A program made the translations under genes and the position numbers. Positions 47,931-59,149 of a stretch of 64,000 nucleotides of DNA are shown piece by piece (position 1 is the first letter of the stretch; each line of letters opens with the position of its first letter). The DNA comes from Pterois miles (Eukaryota > Chordata > Actinopteri > Perciformes > Scorpaenidae). The notes under the pieces were generated by a model. That model made no database searches and had not been told where the DNA came from. It saw only the letters and a list, made by a program, of their open reading frames with translations. The stretch is taken from contig CAMQGK010000552.1 in assembly GCA_947000775.1 (NCBI GenBank), positions 5,148,001-5,212,000 of the forward strand, in the 5' to 3' direction.

Positions 47931-47969
47931 TCAGATCTTGTTGAAAGCTGCTACGTCCACACTCTGGAT
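47931..47969 (-). CDS. eef1d: eef1d last coding exon
   Basis: Acceptor CTGTTTCAG, then 39 nt reading IQSVDVAAFNKI and TGA, the expected end of eEF1B-beta/delta proteins. Confidence 0.94.
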   Translation of the reverse strand: MQSVDVAAFNKI

Positions 47970-50900
47970 CTGAAACAGTGAAAAAGGAGACGCTTTCATT
48001 TGTTTACTGGCTGTTGTTGCTGAAGTTACAGAATTGACTGTAAGCAAATTCAGGACAGTGGATATGAAATGTGGCACTGGAACACTTGTATCGGGCAATG
48101 AATGAAACCCAAGCTATAAAAATTATTCTATTTTGATCATTTTTTGCAATCTGATCTTAAGATTTCTTCTTCGTGTCACTCTTTTTTTCAACTCTGTGTT
48201 GGCGTGTAGGGGAGGAGACGTCGTCATTGTTGTGGACCTGACATCCGCTCCAAAGCCTCTGGCACGACCACTAGGGATGGGTATCATTAGGATTTTATTG
48301 ATATTACTGCTCTTTATCGGTTCGGTTCTTTTTCATTACTAAATAATTGCTTTTTAATATCTTACTTAAAGCAACTGTCAACAAATCAAATATAAACTCA
48401 ATGATATTGTTCTGGAAACTACTGTAGAATATCAATAAACTAATAATGTTGAGGGAAGTTTATAAAGAGTGAACATCCTCCTGTCTGCTGGTAACATCAT
48501 GTGGCGAACTAACAGACTACATACTGCTTTTGTTTTTGCTTGTTTGTAACAATTCGCTGTTGGTGCGTTGTGCTCGTGTAAACTGAGATGCGGAGAGAGC
48601 AGATTGAAATGTTGCTTTTCTACTTGTTAAACCGGTGTTTTGATAGTGTTGGCTTTTTACTGGCCATAGTTTTGTGTCATGTTTGACATATTTTCACTTC
48701 ACCTAGCTCATTCCTCTGTCTCCATCGCTGCCTCTCTGCTCTGCTGTTTATATAACAAGAGATTCACACTGCAGCTTGATAAGAAACAACACCAAAATGC
48801 TGATGATGTCTGGTGCTTATCGCTACTCCGTATTTTTTAAATTTTGCATCGGTACCCATCCCTATGGACCACTCAGCTAGCTTATGACAATAGCTTCAAC
48901 AAGTTCACCTGGACTCCCAAACAGAGACGGACTCCCTGTTTGGGAGGTGAATCCGTGGAAGCCATTAGTTGGAGTGGACGTCGGATCCAGAAACCTTAAG
49001 TTCTCTCCTGATTATGCAGATTATATGTAAATCACGCTTTTCCCCCTTCACACCAAAAAGGTGACAGAGTTGAAACTAGAAACCACTGTCATTGACAAAC
49101 ACATCAAATTTCAAACAATATCAAAATAAAATAATTGAACTTTTTAAGCCAATACAACTGTTTCAGTGTCAATGCTTTCCAGTTCAGATTTTGTTTTTAG
49201 TGCCAAAATTTAAGGTCACTGTCCTGGCTATGCCAAGCGAAAGGTAATGCAAGAAATCTGACCTTCATGAAATTTACAATATTCAGGATTTTAGTGCTTA
49301 GTGTTACACAATGTAACAGTGCCACACTCAAATGAAATATAAAAAAAACATCTGCAAAACAGTGCCAACAAAAACTTACCATAACCTTCATGATGGTAGG
49401 ATTTATTGTAGGACTGCTATAAGACTACATTAGTTTTAGATTTGAGTGGCAGCTGAGTGTAGTTTACCTGTCAGGATATTTAATTTGGTTAGGTTTGCAC
49501 AGACCCTTTCAATTTGTGCGTTTAAATCCTGAATTTGGCAACTTGGACTCAATTTGAGAGCATGTCATTGATTTCACGTCCACATTTTGTAATGCTTTCC
49601 CTCAGAACCCTGTCCTCACATTCAAATAGCTCTGCTTCTGCTCAGACTGTACGCTTGCACTCACACGTAGTGTTGACCAATCAAATGATCCCTGCCTCGC
49701 TGCAGGTGTGTTCGCTTTACTAGAATGTCCCTGTCCCCTGAAATCTGCAAAAACCCTTGCGAGACTTGCTGACCAATAAGCCTGTGAGGGACGCTCTAAG
49801 AAGTAAAGCGAAGGGATCATTTCATTTGTCAACACTACACCTGGTATTCTGGTGGTTAGAGAGCTTTGACAGGTTTTTCATGCGCACACAGAAGCAGCCT
49901 GAGTGTGAGAAGAAGGGCTGAAGCTGGAGCGCAGGAAATCTGTTCAAGCAACGATACATCTGACCACAAGCAGTCTGAGCAGAAACAACTAGTCCGAGCA
50001 CAGGCAGGGCTATTTGAGAGCGAGGACAGGGTTTTGAGGAAAAGCATTACAAAATGTGAAATCAATATGTCATGCTCTCAAACTTAAAGATCACAGTCTT
50101 GAACAAAGATAAGACAAAAGCTCGTGAATGTGAATGTTTTTGGTTTCTTTGGGAGAAAGAAATGACCTGTATGACCTTACCAGAATCATGTAAATAAGTG
50201 TGTTGTACAGTACTTACATAGTCTTCAAACTTGGTGAGCTCTTCCTCCAACATGTCTGTTCCCACCTTGTCGTCCTCCACCACACATGCGATCTGCAGCT
50301 TCTTGATGCCGTAACCCACAGGAACCAGTTTAGACGTCCCCCATAACAGGCCGTCAGCCTGTACCGAACGCACGCACTCCTCCAGCTTCGCCATGTCCGT
50401 TTCGTCATCCCACTAAAACAACGGCCGAGAGAGTTGATAAAACACAAGGTGAAAGGGGCATACCATCAGTACCAAACTTGCATTAAAATGAATGATAGTA
50501 TATATATATACAGTATAGACACTGTATACATGCATCCATTACCATCCTGTAACTTGTACTTGTAACTGTGTGAGTACATTAAGAGCAACTTAAAACTGAG
50601 TCAAATTCACTGTGTATGTGCACATTCTTGGCCCAATAAAGCAGATTGTGAAATGTACGTTGCCTGGTTTTTAGCTACAGTTTTAGGAGACACTGACTTG
50701 AGTAAATCCTGTCAGAACGCAGACTTACAGGTTTGACATCCAATAAGATGGAAGACTTGGCGATGAGGCCGGGCTTCTTGGCCTTCTTCTCTGCATACTC
50801 TTTTAACCTCTGCTCTTTGAGTTTCTCAGCCTCTTCATCATCATCATCACTACCAAACAGGTCAATATCATCGTCATCATCCTCCTCTTCCTCCTCGTCT

Positions 50901-53900
50901 TTCACTGGGGCAGTGGTCTTCTGCTGGACGGTAGTACCCTGAGCAGAGTAAAAATAATCACATGCTTACACAGGGCTCTACGGTGACGTGCTGGAGGTAA
51001 AATAAAACAAACAAGAATTACTGATGTGATAAAAGCAGTCTGTATAAACTCACATTTGTGTAGGGCACTGAAGGAGTGGTAGCAGGCGTCACAACTGCAG
51101 GAGATTTCTCCAGAACCGATACCCGACATTCCAGTTTGGAAAGTGCAGCCCTCAAGTCATCCACCACTTAAACAGAACCACAGTCCATAAACAAATACAC
51201 CATGGTAGTACAGTGTAATACACTACATAAATTTTGTAATAAAAAGAAACACAGGAAAATATTCATATACAGAAATCATCATGTATTCAAGATGAAAAAC
51301 AACGGACGGTGAAACACGATTAAAATGCAATAAAAAATATAATACTATGCCATTAAAATGTCACAAATAAGTAAAAAATGTCACAATAAAAATAAAGAAA
51401 CAAAAACTAAAAAAACTAAAAACTAAAGAAAACAAAATGCATTAATATTTAATTGAACAAACCCACCTTTGTGTAGGCTGTGGTTCTCCAGCTCCAGGCT
51501 CTTAATGCGAGACATTATTTCTCCTTGATCAGCTGCACCGCTGCTGCTCTGCACAGTAAAGACACAAAGAGAGAAAGAAATCAGTTTAGGAGCAGCAACA
51601 TGTGATGACCAAACCAAAATCACACCCAGGACTATTAAGCAGACCCCATATGTGAACACGCAACACACAGCAAGTGTCCATCTGCAGAAACACAGAACCT
51701 GCAGATGGAGCCTGACAGAAATATGAGTGACAAGCAGCTACTTGAATGAGGGTCTGCAACACTCCACACAAAAACGTCGTCTAAAAGCGGACTAAAAATC
51801 TAATAATCGAGCGTGGATGTCAGCAAGGTCCACTGACGGTGCGATTGGCAGCAGAGGTGCTCCCAGGGACACACAAGGCTTGGCGGCACTTACAAGTTGG
51901 GACTGTTGGCTCAGGGAAGGTTGACCAGACCCTCTGATACACAGTGTAGTCTTCAGCTGGGGGAAGGAGGGGATTTTCAGCATGAAATGAAGAGGAAACT
52001 GAAGGAAGTACATGCTGAATGGACGCTACTGAGGAGTGGAAAACACAAAGCTAACAAGCAACCAGGGAAAAACTGTAGAGCTGGGAGGTTATGGAAGATA
52101 ACACCCACATCTCTGCAGAGTAAGGTTAGCATGGCATCAGCTGACCACCAAGCTTCTACTGTATGTAAACCTGTATGCAGGTATTGGACCTATCAGTAGC
52201 AATGACATGACATATTCAAATGAACAAGCTTAAATATATTAAAAAAAATCATCTGCATGTACATTTTACATGCTCAAAATACTAAAAGGTGCTCTGCCTC
52301 TGATTGTAAACATCAACTACACAAATGCTCTTAATACCAGCAGCTATGAAAGGTCTAGTTTTTTAACAGACTATCACAATCACACGTAGAACTAAAAACA
52401 TTTAATTGGCCAAAGTGCCAATAACATACAACATGAGGCAAAATCATGCTGTATGTTTCAAGTATGGCTCCACAAGCGTTAAAATGCGGCCAAAGATTGG
52501 TCGATTCCCCAGAATTACCATTTTTACAAACCAAGTTCACAATTAAGTTAAACCGGTCAGCAGCAGAACCATAAAAAGTAAACCTGCAAAAACTTCAAAA
52601 CTGCAACCTTCAGCAGAGTAAGACCCAATCTCAGGGACTTCACTGACAGCACCTGATAAATGGTTGGGTGTGAGAGGGACAACACTTTGCAGGGATATGA
52701 CGATGCCAAAACATGTAAAAGCAAAAACAGTTGGTGAATAAACTAGTTAATATACACACATTACCCTGATTTCACGTTTTTTTATGCACCATCTTAAATC
52801 CTTAATAATAATGTAGTCTAATGTTTCTCTGCAAATGAAATATGCCAGGCTGAACACCCATGTACCAACCTCTTTGTTAACCTTTTTTTAAAAATGCCTC
52901 CTGGCTTCCTGTGGAAACCCTGTGTTTAACATCACAAAGCCATGAATTGTGGGTAATTCCCTTAGACAAAGTCAGAAAGGATGCGTGGAAAGTGTGCATT
53001 AAGGGCTCAAGGTGTCGAAGAGAGGGCCCTCAATGTTTTGACAGTGGGATAGCCGTAGGGATTGGGCCTGACTAGCTGAAAAAGGAAGGAGGTGATTTTA
53101 GAGATAACTAGAATTACCACCTCATGGCTGTTTGCCTCCACCAACCAGTCAAGTTGCAGTTTATATCCGTCTGGCCAAAGTGTCATCACTTCTATCATCA
53201 TTTTATCCTGTTAGACATTTGTGTGAAATTGCCATAATTAGCATAATAATTTAGTTATAGAGTCATGGCCAAGGAAGTGTTTTGTGAAATCGCAGTGACC
53301 TGACAACCAAAATCTAAGCAGTTCATCCTTGAATCCAAGTGAATCCAAGGATGTTTTTATGCCAAATTTGAATAAACTCGCTCAAGCCTTTCCTGAGATA
53401 TCACAAAAATGGGGCAGACATAAGGTCGCAGTGACTTTGACCTCTGACCTCCGAAATACAATCAGTTGATCATTGAGTACAAGTGAAAGTTTGAGCCAAA
53501 TTTGAAGAAATTAGCTCAAGGCATTACAGAGATATCGCCAGAATGAGACAGACGTAAGGTCAGAGTGACCTTGACCTTTGACCACCAATATCTGATCAGT
53601 TCATCCTTGAATCCAAGTGGATGTTTGTGCCAATTTCAAGAAAATACCCTCCAAGAGTTCCTGAGATATCACGTTCACAAGAATGGACCGGATGATGAGG
53701 AGGCATAAAAACACGACTGAGGCAATCATCTTCCTAAATGTTACTATTTCATTCCTGCAATTAAGGAGACAACACAAACCACAGTTGAAAGAATATTAGC
53801 AAACTACTATGTTTGTTCAGCACACTATGCTGAGCAATCAGAAATGATCCTTTCATTCAAGTTAGTTTTTTCCCATGAATTCATCAGGTTAGATTTTCAG

Positions 53901-56900
53901 CCTTATTACTGTTACTTATTTATTTTTATTGTCAACTATCTTCATTGCACCTTATTTCATTCACTGCACCTTCTCTTTTACTTTTTACTGTACTGTATTT
54001 ATCTGTACTGTTGTTGATGCTGCTAAGACACATGAATTTCCCTCCGGGGATTAATAAAGGTTCATCTTATCTTATCTTATCTTATCTTTACAATAGTGAC
54101 TCAAGCAGGAAAAAATAATGCAGCTGCAGGTATGTTTTATCTCAACTACGCAGGTTTTTTCAGTGGTAATGATCAGGTCCAAATGAAGTTTGGACTTGTG
54201 AACATGGAGTGGTGGCAGATTAAATCCTTTCACAGCTAAAATATACAGATACAGTCTCACAGTCGTGAGAGGTGTGACGCTAGGGCAGCAATACGTCTAG
54301 CATATGTGATAGAAATTAATACAAGGTACTCAGATCTGATTGTAATAACCATTCATGAAACCTTATCTTTACACACGTCCCGTTATCATGGACATTTTGC
54401 AGCACTGCGCTGTACAGGCCAAGCGGGACCTTGATTACTCAGACTACGTGTTCAGTATTTGTAGAAAATGTGAGATAAGAGGCTGATTCATTACAAAACA
54501 TGTACTTACTCCTGCTAGAGATTTCTGGATGTTCTCCCGGGCACGAGCAATGTCTTGCAGAATGCTGTTAGCGCCGACATCCTGAAAGAAAATGAATAAA
54601 AGTCAACGCTAATTCATCTTTTACTTTGTAAACATTCAATACTCAATGTGTCTTTCTATATGCAGAGTGGACGGACTGCATCAAGATTTAAAGTCTGCCT
54701 TCATCCAAATCTGGCAAATCCAGCATAAGTCTTTTTGTGCCTACAAACATGTTGGATAATGTACAGTAATTTGGTGTTTAAAAAAAAAGATGTCTAACAA
54801 TAACCATAATAGCAGTTTACAAAAATGGCTCCAGGTTAGGGCTGAATAATACCAAAACCACAAAATCAAATACCAGTTACTTTTGACCAGATACCGACCA
54901 GTTATTAAAGTGAACTAAAACAAAAATGTGAAAGTGAAAAAAACATTTTGTGCAGAAACTAAATTAAAACTAATAAGTAAGACAAAATTGAAATGATACT
55001 ACCTGGTTTAAAAAAATAATAAAAAAAAGAAGACAGCATGAATTTTCCTCAACTCTCGTGACACTGAACCACAGAAATTGAACGGACTTCACATTTCAGG
55101 AGACAGCGCCGTGTCGCAACTGGTTCACTAAAGTAGCGTGGATATTAAACATTATGGTGATTCCAGCACAGTTCTCCAACATGTATTTAATTTATTTATT
55201 TATTTATCTATATTTATCTCTCTCCATATATAAATTACTACTACATTTATAAAATATTTCTGAGATAGTATTGTCGGCCTTAACAAAAACAATCTACAAC
55301 TACTGTAGAATTAAAACTAAATATATATAAAACTCAAACACTGAAAAACAAACAAAATTAACTAGCAAACACAGTCTGAAAACTAACAAACTAAACTACA
55401 ATGAAATAGAAAAGTTATAACTAAAATAAAATAAAAAGTACCTGAAAATTTGAAAGTATTATCACATTGATACCACCATATTCACACAATAATGAACTTG
55501 GAGAATTAACATGAATAATGTCAACATGATGGTCAAATGTAAGGAGCAATCTTGCTACTTCAGATGGGAGGAGTGACAACTTAAAGCAGTAGAAAAGCTG
55601 AGCCTCTGAGACGGTGTGGGTACCTGTGTTGGTGGTGAGGAGCCGTTTGTGCGCTCGTAAAAGCGTCTCTCTGCCTCGTCATAGCGAGGTTTGTCGAACC
55701 AGATCTTCTCCTGGGCCAGAAAGTCCACTGAACTCATGGTGCTACAGAGAGCAAAGAGGGACAAGAGAGGGATGTGTGAACAGGACACAGGAGGTCAGGG
55801 AAAAAGGAAAAAAAAAAAAAATCTGTATTACTACAACTACTCAACTGATATGTGATCAGTGTTCACAATGATTTCATAGCTGTGAAATATTTAAGTTTTC
55901 ATCGTAAAAAGGCTTATTGTATTCTTTTATCTACACAAACAGACCATCCAACACAACCATACAAAAGGAACTTTAAATGAAGTCAAGTCAAAATGCAACA
56001 ACGGTTCACACAAACAACATTCAGAAAATTTTCAGACCACAAAGAATAAAGAATGAATGAACCAAAACAAATGAAAAAAGAGATGTAAAAAGAAATATGT
56101 TAACACATTAAAAACAAAATGAAAAGATGATTACATAAAGAAAAACAACGAAAGGGCAAACAGAAACATCTGGAGCGATTCCACTCTCCCGGTTTGGTCA
56201 TACTTGTCCCCCAGTGGGGCGGTGGAGGCAACTGATGGTGCTTCTGGCCTCCGACCCTTCTTCACCACCACAGCTTCACTCCCATTGTAGCCATGGAAAC
56301 GGCTCTCTGCTGCATCATACCGCCACTTGTCCAGCCACACCCGCTCGCTGTCTGGGTGATTGAAGTAGCAGACTCCTGCCCCCATCACTTCTTCCTTCTC
56401 TGGGACCTCAGCTGGCTCCTCTTCCTCCTGAATAGGGAGCAGAGCGTGGAAGACTTCTGCTTTACTGTGCAGGACCACCCGTCTTTCCTCCACTGCCACT
56501 TCCTCATCTTCTTCTTCTTCCTCCTCTTCTACGAGGCTTTGAGGGTGGTCGCTACTTCTGGAAGTGGAGGCGCAGCTGGGCCGTTTGGAGGAATTGTTAC
56601 CGTACAGATTCTGGTAGAAGGCTGCTTCGGCGCGGTCATACAGCGGCTTCTCCAGCCACACGTCTCTAAGTAGCTCCACCGGGATGCGGGGCAGTCCGTT
56701 AATCGACTGTCGATTGGTTGGCGTGACAGCTGCTTGTTGGATGACAGGAGTCGCGGGTGTCGGGGCTAGAGACTGGTACCCTTCATCAGGTGTTCTGGGT
56801 GCAATGGAGCGGTTAGGTGGGGATGGGAGGTCCAGAGAGTTTGGAATTGGCAGCTGCACAGATTCTTCGACATAGCGCCGTTCTGCTTGGTCGAAGGCGG

Positions 56901-57465
56901 TCTTGTTCACCCACACAGCCTGGACGACATGGTGGCAGGCCACCTGGTCGCTATGGTGGCACACCAGTCCTGGAGAAGATGGAGCCGCAATGGATGGAGA
57001 GTTTGAGTGTTTCCCAGGGGCTGAAGGTGACCGGTTTGACTTGGTGGTCCCATTGGAGGAGCTCGCCAACCAGCACTGGTAGAGACTCTCGGCTCGCTCG
57101 TAGATGTTGCGCTCAAACCACACATTTGCACACTCAGACTGCAGGCCAATCAGCCCAGCAGGGGGGTCAGGGGGTGGCTGGCTGGTCCTTTTGTATGGCT
57201 TCTCTTCATGCTTGGTCTTACTGTCAACCTTCCCCTCAGGGCGACTCTCGGGATTGGATGAACGTTTCTTGCGGCGGCGGTTTTTCCCGCTGCGCTTTCC
57301 ATCGCCATTCAAGCTGCTCTCTGGGGACGATGACGCCGTCTCTCCATTTCTTTGACCTGATTCAGCCTTGTTCCTGCACCCCAGTGCTGCATTCACGGAC
57401 TGGTCCACCTGATCATGCTCCGACTCATCCAGTGCAGAGCACTGGGCGTTCTTCTTAGACACCAT
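47931..57465 (-). CDS. eef1d: Translation elongation factor 1 delta, long isoform included
   Basis: Subunit of the eEF1B exchange complex that reloads eEF1A with GTP. Exons, minus strand: long 5' exon 56204-57465; then 55624-55741, 54510-54581, optional 51894-51956, 51467-51548, 51054-51166, 50729-50938, 50218-50412, 47931-47969. From the ATG at 55737 without the optional exon the CDS is 825 nt, 274 residues. It has an N-terminal W-x-x-K repeat (EKIWFDKPRYDEAERRFYE), a leucine zipper (SRIKSLELENHSLHKVVDDL), an acidic block with DIDLFGSD, and the exchange domain (AKSSILLDVKPWDDETDM, LVPVGYGIKKLQIACVVEDD, VDVAAFNKI). From the ATG at 57465 the frame is 696 residues, matching the layout of mammalian eEF1B-delta-L, a nuclear form reported to act with heat-shock transcription. 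All junction phases agree. Confidence 0.95.
48271..48867. mobile_element. hAT-like miniature element in the last eef1d intron
   Basis: The left end AGGGATGGGTA and the right end TACCCATCCCT are inverted repeats. The flanks CGACCACT and GGACCACT agree at 7 of 8 positions, as expected for an 8-bp hAT duplication if the right end is placed two bases past CCCT. No transposase inside. Confidence 0.65.
49543..50088. mobile_element. Foldback-type element in the last eef1d intron
   Basis: About 90 bp at each end are inverted repeats: GAGAGCATGTCATTGATTTC, ATTTTGTAATGCTTTCCCTC and AACCCTGTCCTC at the left pair with GAGGACAGGGTT, AAGCATTACAAAAT and AATATGTCATGCTCTC at the right. The middle also has partly inverted blocks. 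Confidence 0.7.
50218..50412 (-). CDS. eef1d: eef1d exon, nucleotide exchange domain
   Basis: Between TGTTTTAG and GACTAT|GTAAGT; 195 nt, phase 0. It encodes WDDETDMAKLEECVRSVQAD, SKLVPVGYGIKKLQIACVVE and DDKVGTDMLEEELTKFEDY. Confidence 0.95.
50729..50938 (-). CDS. eef1d: eef1d exon, acidic region
   Basis: Between CTGCTCAG and AAACCT|GTAAGT; 210 nt, phase 0. It holds the Glu/Asp run with DIDLFGSD, where family members carry a casein kinase 2 site, and LKEYAEKKAKKPGLIAKSSI. Confidence 0.95.
51054..51166 (-). CDS. eef1d: eef1d exon, second half of leucine zipper
   Basis: Between TGTTTAAG and ACAAAT|GTGAGT. It encodes VVDDLRAALSKLECRVSVLE and then a Pro/Thr-rich linker. Confidence 0.92.
51467..51548 (-). 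CDS. eef1d: eef1d exon, first half of leucine zipper
   Basis: Between ACTGTGCAG and CACAAAG|GTGGGT. It encodes SSSGAADQGEIMSRIKSLEL and ENHSLHK. Confidence 0.94.
51894..51956 (-). CDS. eef1d: Possible 63-nt cassette exon of eef1d
   Basis: On the minus strand CTCCTTCCCCCAG is followed by 63 nt and CCAACTT|GTAAGT, with phase 0 at both ends and no stop. It would add 21 residues (LKTTLCIRGSG then QPSLSQQSQL) between SLAG and SSSGAADQ, just before the leucine zipper. Splice sites are good, but I recall no equivalent for certain in the mammalian protein, so use is unproven. Confidence 0.45.
53240..53710 (-). repeat. TGACC half-site repeat, second array
   Basis: Units with AAGCAGTTCATCCTTGAATC, CAAGTGGATGTTTGTGCCAA and CCTGAGATATCAC are the reverse complement of the block at 2400-3015. 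It holds TGACCTTGACCTTTGACC at 53566-53583. It lies in the eef1d intron between 51957 and 54509. Confidence 0.75.
54030..54090 (+). repeat. SINE/LINE-type 3' tail remnant
   Basis: GAATTTCCCTCCGGGGATTA, ATAAAGGTTCATC and a (CTTAT)n run; the same tail type as at 22370-22480. Confidence 0.7.
54510..54581 (-). CDS. eef1d: eef1d exon, DIARARENIQKSLAG segment
   Basis: Between TTCTTTCAG and GCAGGA|GTAAGT; 72 nt, phase 0 at both ends. It encodes DVGANSILQDIARARENIQK and SLAG, strongly conserved in eEF1B-delta. Confidence 0.94.
55624..55741 (-). CDS. eef1d: eef1d exon with the short-form start codon
   Basis: The acceptor CTCTCTGTAG precedes CACCATGAG; the donor is ACACAG|GTACCC. The ATG ends at 55737 in a good Kozak context (CACCATGA). 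It encodes MSSVDFLAQEKIWFDKPRYD and EAERRFYERTNGSSPPTQ. Confidence 0.95.
56204..57465 (-). CDS. eef1d: eef1d long-isoform 5' exon (eEF1B-delta-L N-terminus)
   Basis: Open from ATG at 57465 to a GACAA|GTATGA donor at 56204 (1262 nt, phase 2). The next exon supplies CACC before its ATG, so the join reads D-N-T-M-S-S-V-D in frame. The protein has a Ser-rich start, a basic nuclear-localisation-like cluster (GKRSGKNRRRKKRSS, about residues 55-70) and four repeats VWFERNIYERAESLYQ, VWVNKTAFDQAERRYVE, VWLEKPLYDRAEAAFYQ and VWLDKWRYDAAESRFHG. These match the repeat that starts the short form. A Cys/His stretch (VCHHSDQVACHHV) precedes the second repeat and an acidic run lies near residue 315. Reading beyond the donor adds about 23 residues that are intron. 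Confidence 0.92.
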
Positions 57466-57476
57466 CTTTGATCCAT
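57393..57476 (-). other. Upstream ORF overlapping the long-isoform start
   Basis: An ATG at 57476 opens a 27-residue frame (MDQRWCLRRTPSALHW and on) that overlaps the long-isoform ATG at 57465 in another frame and stops at 57393. If both lie in the mRNA it should reduce long-form translation. Presence in the mature leader depends on an acceptor that I cannot fix. Confidence 0.4.
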
Positions 57477-58104
57477 TGCAGCGGAAATAAAAGAGAATAA
57501 CAAGTACAGACTTTTGGATTAGTTAGAGAGACACAGGAAGGTTTAGAGACACAAAGGGACTGATCTATTAGACTCAGCACAACAAATGAATCAGTGTCAA
57601 ACACTAACATTTTCTTTGTTATAGAGCTGTATGCACAAAACTACATGTCTACAAATCAGTCCCAGAGAAAGCCAAGAAGCATGCAGGAAATAAGAAGAAA
57701 CCCATGCATAAATACTAAAAATGTTAGTGAATGGAATCTACTTGTGATTTCTCAAGAGTTAGTATCATCCAGAGTCATGCAGGACAGACGCTGAATAAGC
57801 TGAGCGAAGTATGAGTAAGGGAAAATGAACACTGGCGCTGGCAGTCTAAATTGGCTCTACTGATCAGGCTTTATAGAGACCACCGATGAACACGGTAATC
57901 CAAAATTAACACCCTCCAAGCACCAAATGCGGGTAGACTTTCCGTTTAACAAGTAACTCTCTGATGGTTATCTGCCACACTGGCGGGTAGTGATTTGTTC
58001 GTGAAAAGGATTCATTCCTGGTGAATGTTACTGGGACTTGTATTTGATACATCATAAATGATGAAGACGGCATATGGCTTGTTTGGGCCTTGAGACTTGG
58101 GACT

Positions 58105-58390
58105 AGGGATGAGCATTCCAAGCAAAAATACAATTCAAAAATGGCTGGGAAATAGTCAATTATTATTTGAAAATAACCGAATAAGCCACAACCCCTGGAT
58201 GGGACAAACGGTCACATAAGCTGTTCAATTAGTTATAATTTAACAAGGATTTGAAAAATTGAACATCATGACACTTACCTACTTGTGACTTGCAAAACAA
58301 TGACTTTGTCCCACCCCTGGTAACCTATATCTGATAACATGTCCGGAGGGTATACAAAATAGATACTACCCAAGCCTAATATTCAGACTT
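58105..58390 (+). repeat. hAT-like repeat fragment (TAGGGATGAGC end)
   Basis: Begins ACTAGGGATGAGCATTCC, the usual form of several fish hAT miniature elements; no clear opposite end. In the 5' intron of eef1d. Confidence 0.4.
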
Positions 58391-58969
58391 GAATTGACTG
58401 ACTATATTTTAATTAATTTGCTTTAAATTTTGCTCTGGTCTCTTCTTGAAGTTTGTATTCTGCATCATGTATATTAGTATTATCTAATGAAATGTAATTG
58501 AAAAATGTAAATTGAAGGTGGGTGGTAAATGTGCTGGTGGATTTTTTCAGCCCTGGTGGAGTTTGGCACTTGTTATTTTGATTTAGTGTAATGATTGGTG
58601 TGATGTAACTGTGGTGAAGCTTAGAAAACAACAAAAATAAAGTGTTGCTCAGCAGCGCTGGCGCTAGGCTGGTGCGAATGGAAGGAAGACGTGAGGGAAG
58701 TGAACTGCTGCTGAGACAACACACCCTTTTCATTCTTCATTTGTCGGATTCAGTCCCCTGTTTTGTTGGTGATTGAAATAGTTTGCTAATTTTTAGCTTG
58801 TTTTATTGCCTCCCCTTGTTGTGATCCTGTTTGTCTTTCACTTGAGTAGAATATTTACTGCAGTCCTATAAAGTAAACCAACATAACATAAACAAAAAAA
58901 TCAAATTTGTATTTTTTGATAATATTAAATAGTGGGGTGGGTTTGTTTTTGTTTTAGGGTTAAAAAGTG

Positions 58970-58996
58970 GGGTAAAAAAAAAGGGGGGGAAAAAAA

Positions 58997-59028
<32 letters not shown>

Positions 59029-59070
59029 AGAAAAGAAGAAAAAAAAAAAAAGGGAAAAAAAAAAAAATAA
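58970..59070 (+). repeat. Poly(A)-rich low-complexity tract
   Basis: About 100 bp of nearly pure A with G interruptions. Frames of Phe on the minus strand are artefacts. Runs like this are often misassembled. Confidence 0.9.
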
Positions 59071-59149
59071 AAACGTTTTTTTAGCTGATTCTGTTGAATG
59101 ACAGCCAATAGGAACCCTATCTCTCTGAAATGACTTATGATTGGTCAAA

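Noticed and set aside
56131..56203. Last 23 residues of the open frame of the eef1d long exon
   Set aside because: They lie beyond the GACAA|GTATGA donor. An alternative donor at GGGAGA|GTGGAA would put the short-form exon out of frame.
56817..57458. Plus-strand frame of 213 codons opposite the eef1d long exon
   Set aside because: It is the antisense of a well-supported coding exon, with no domain and no splice context of its own.
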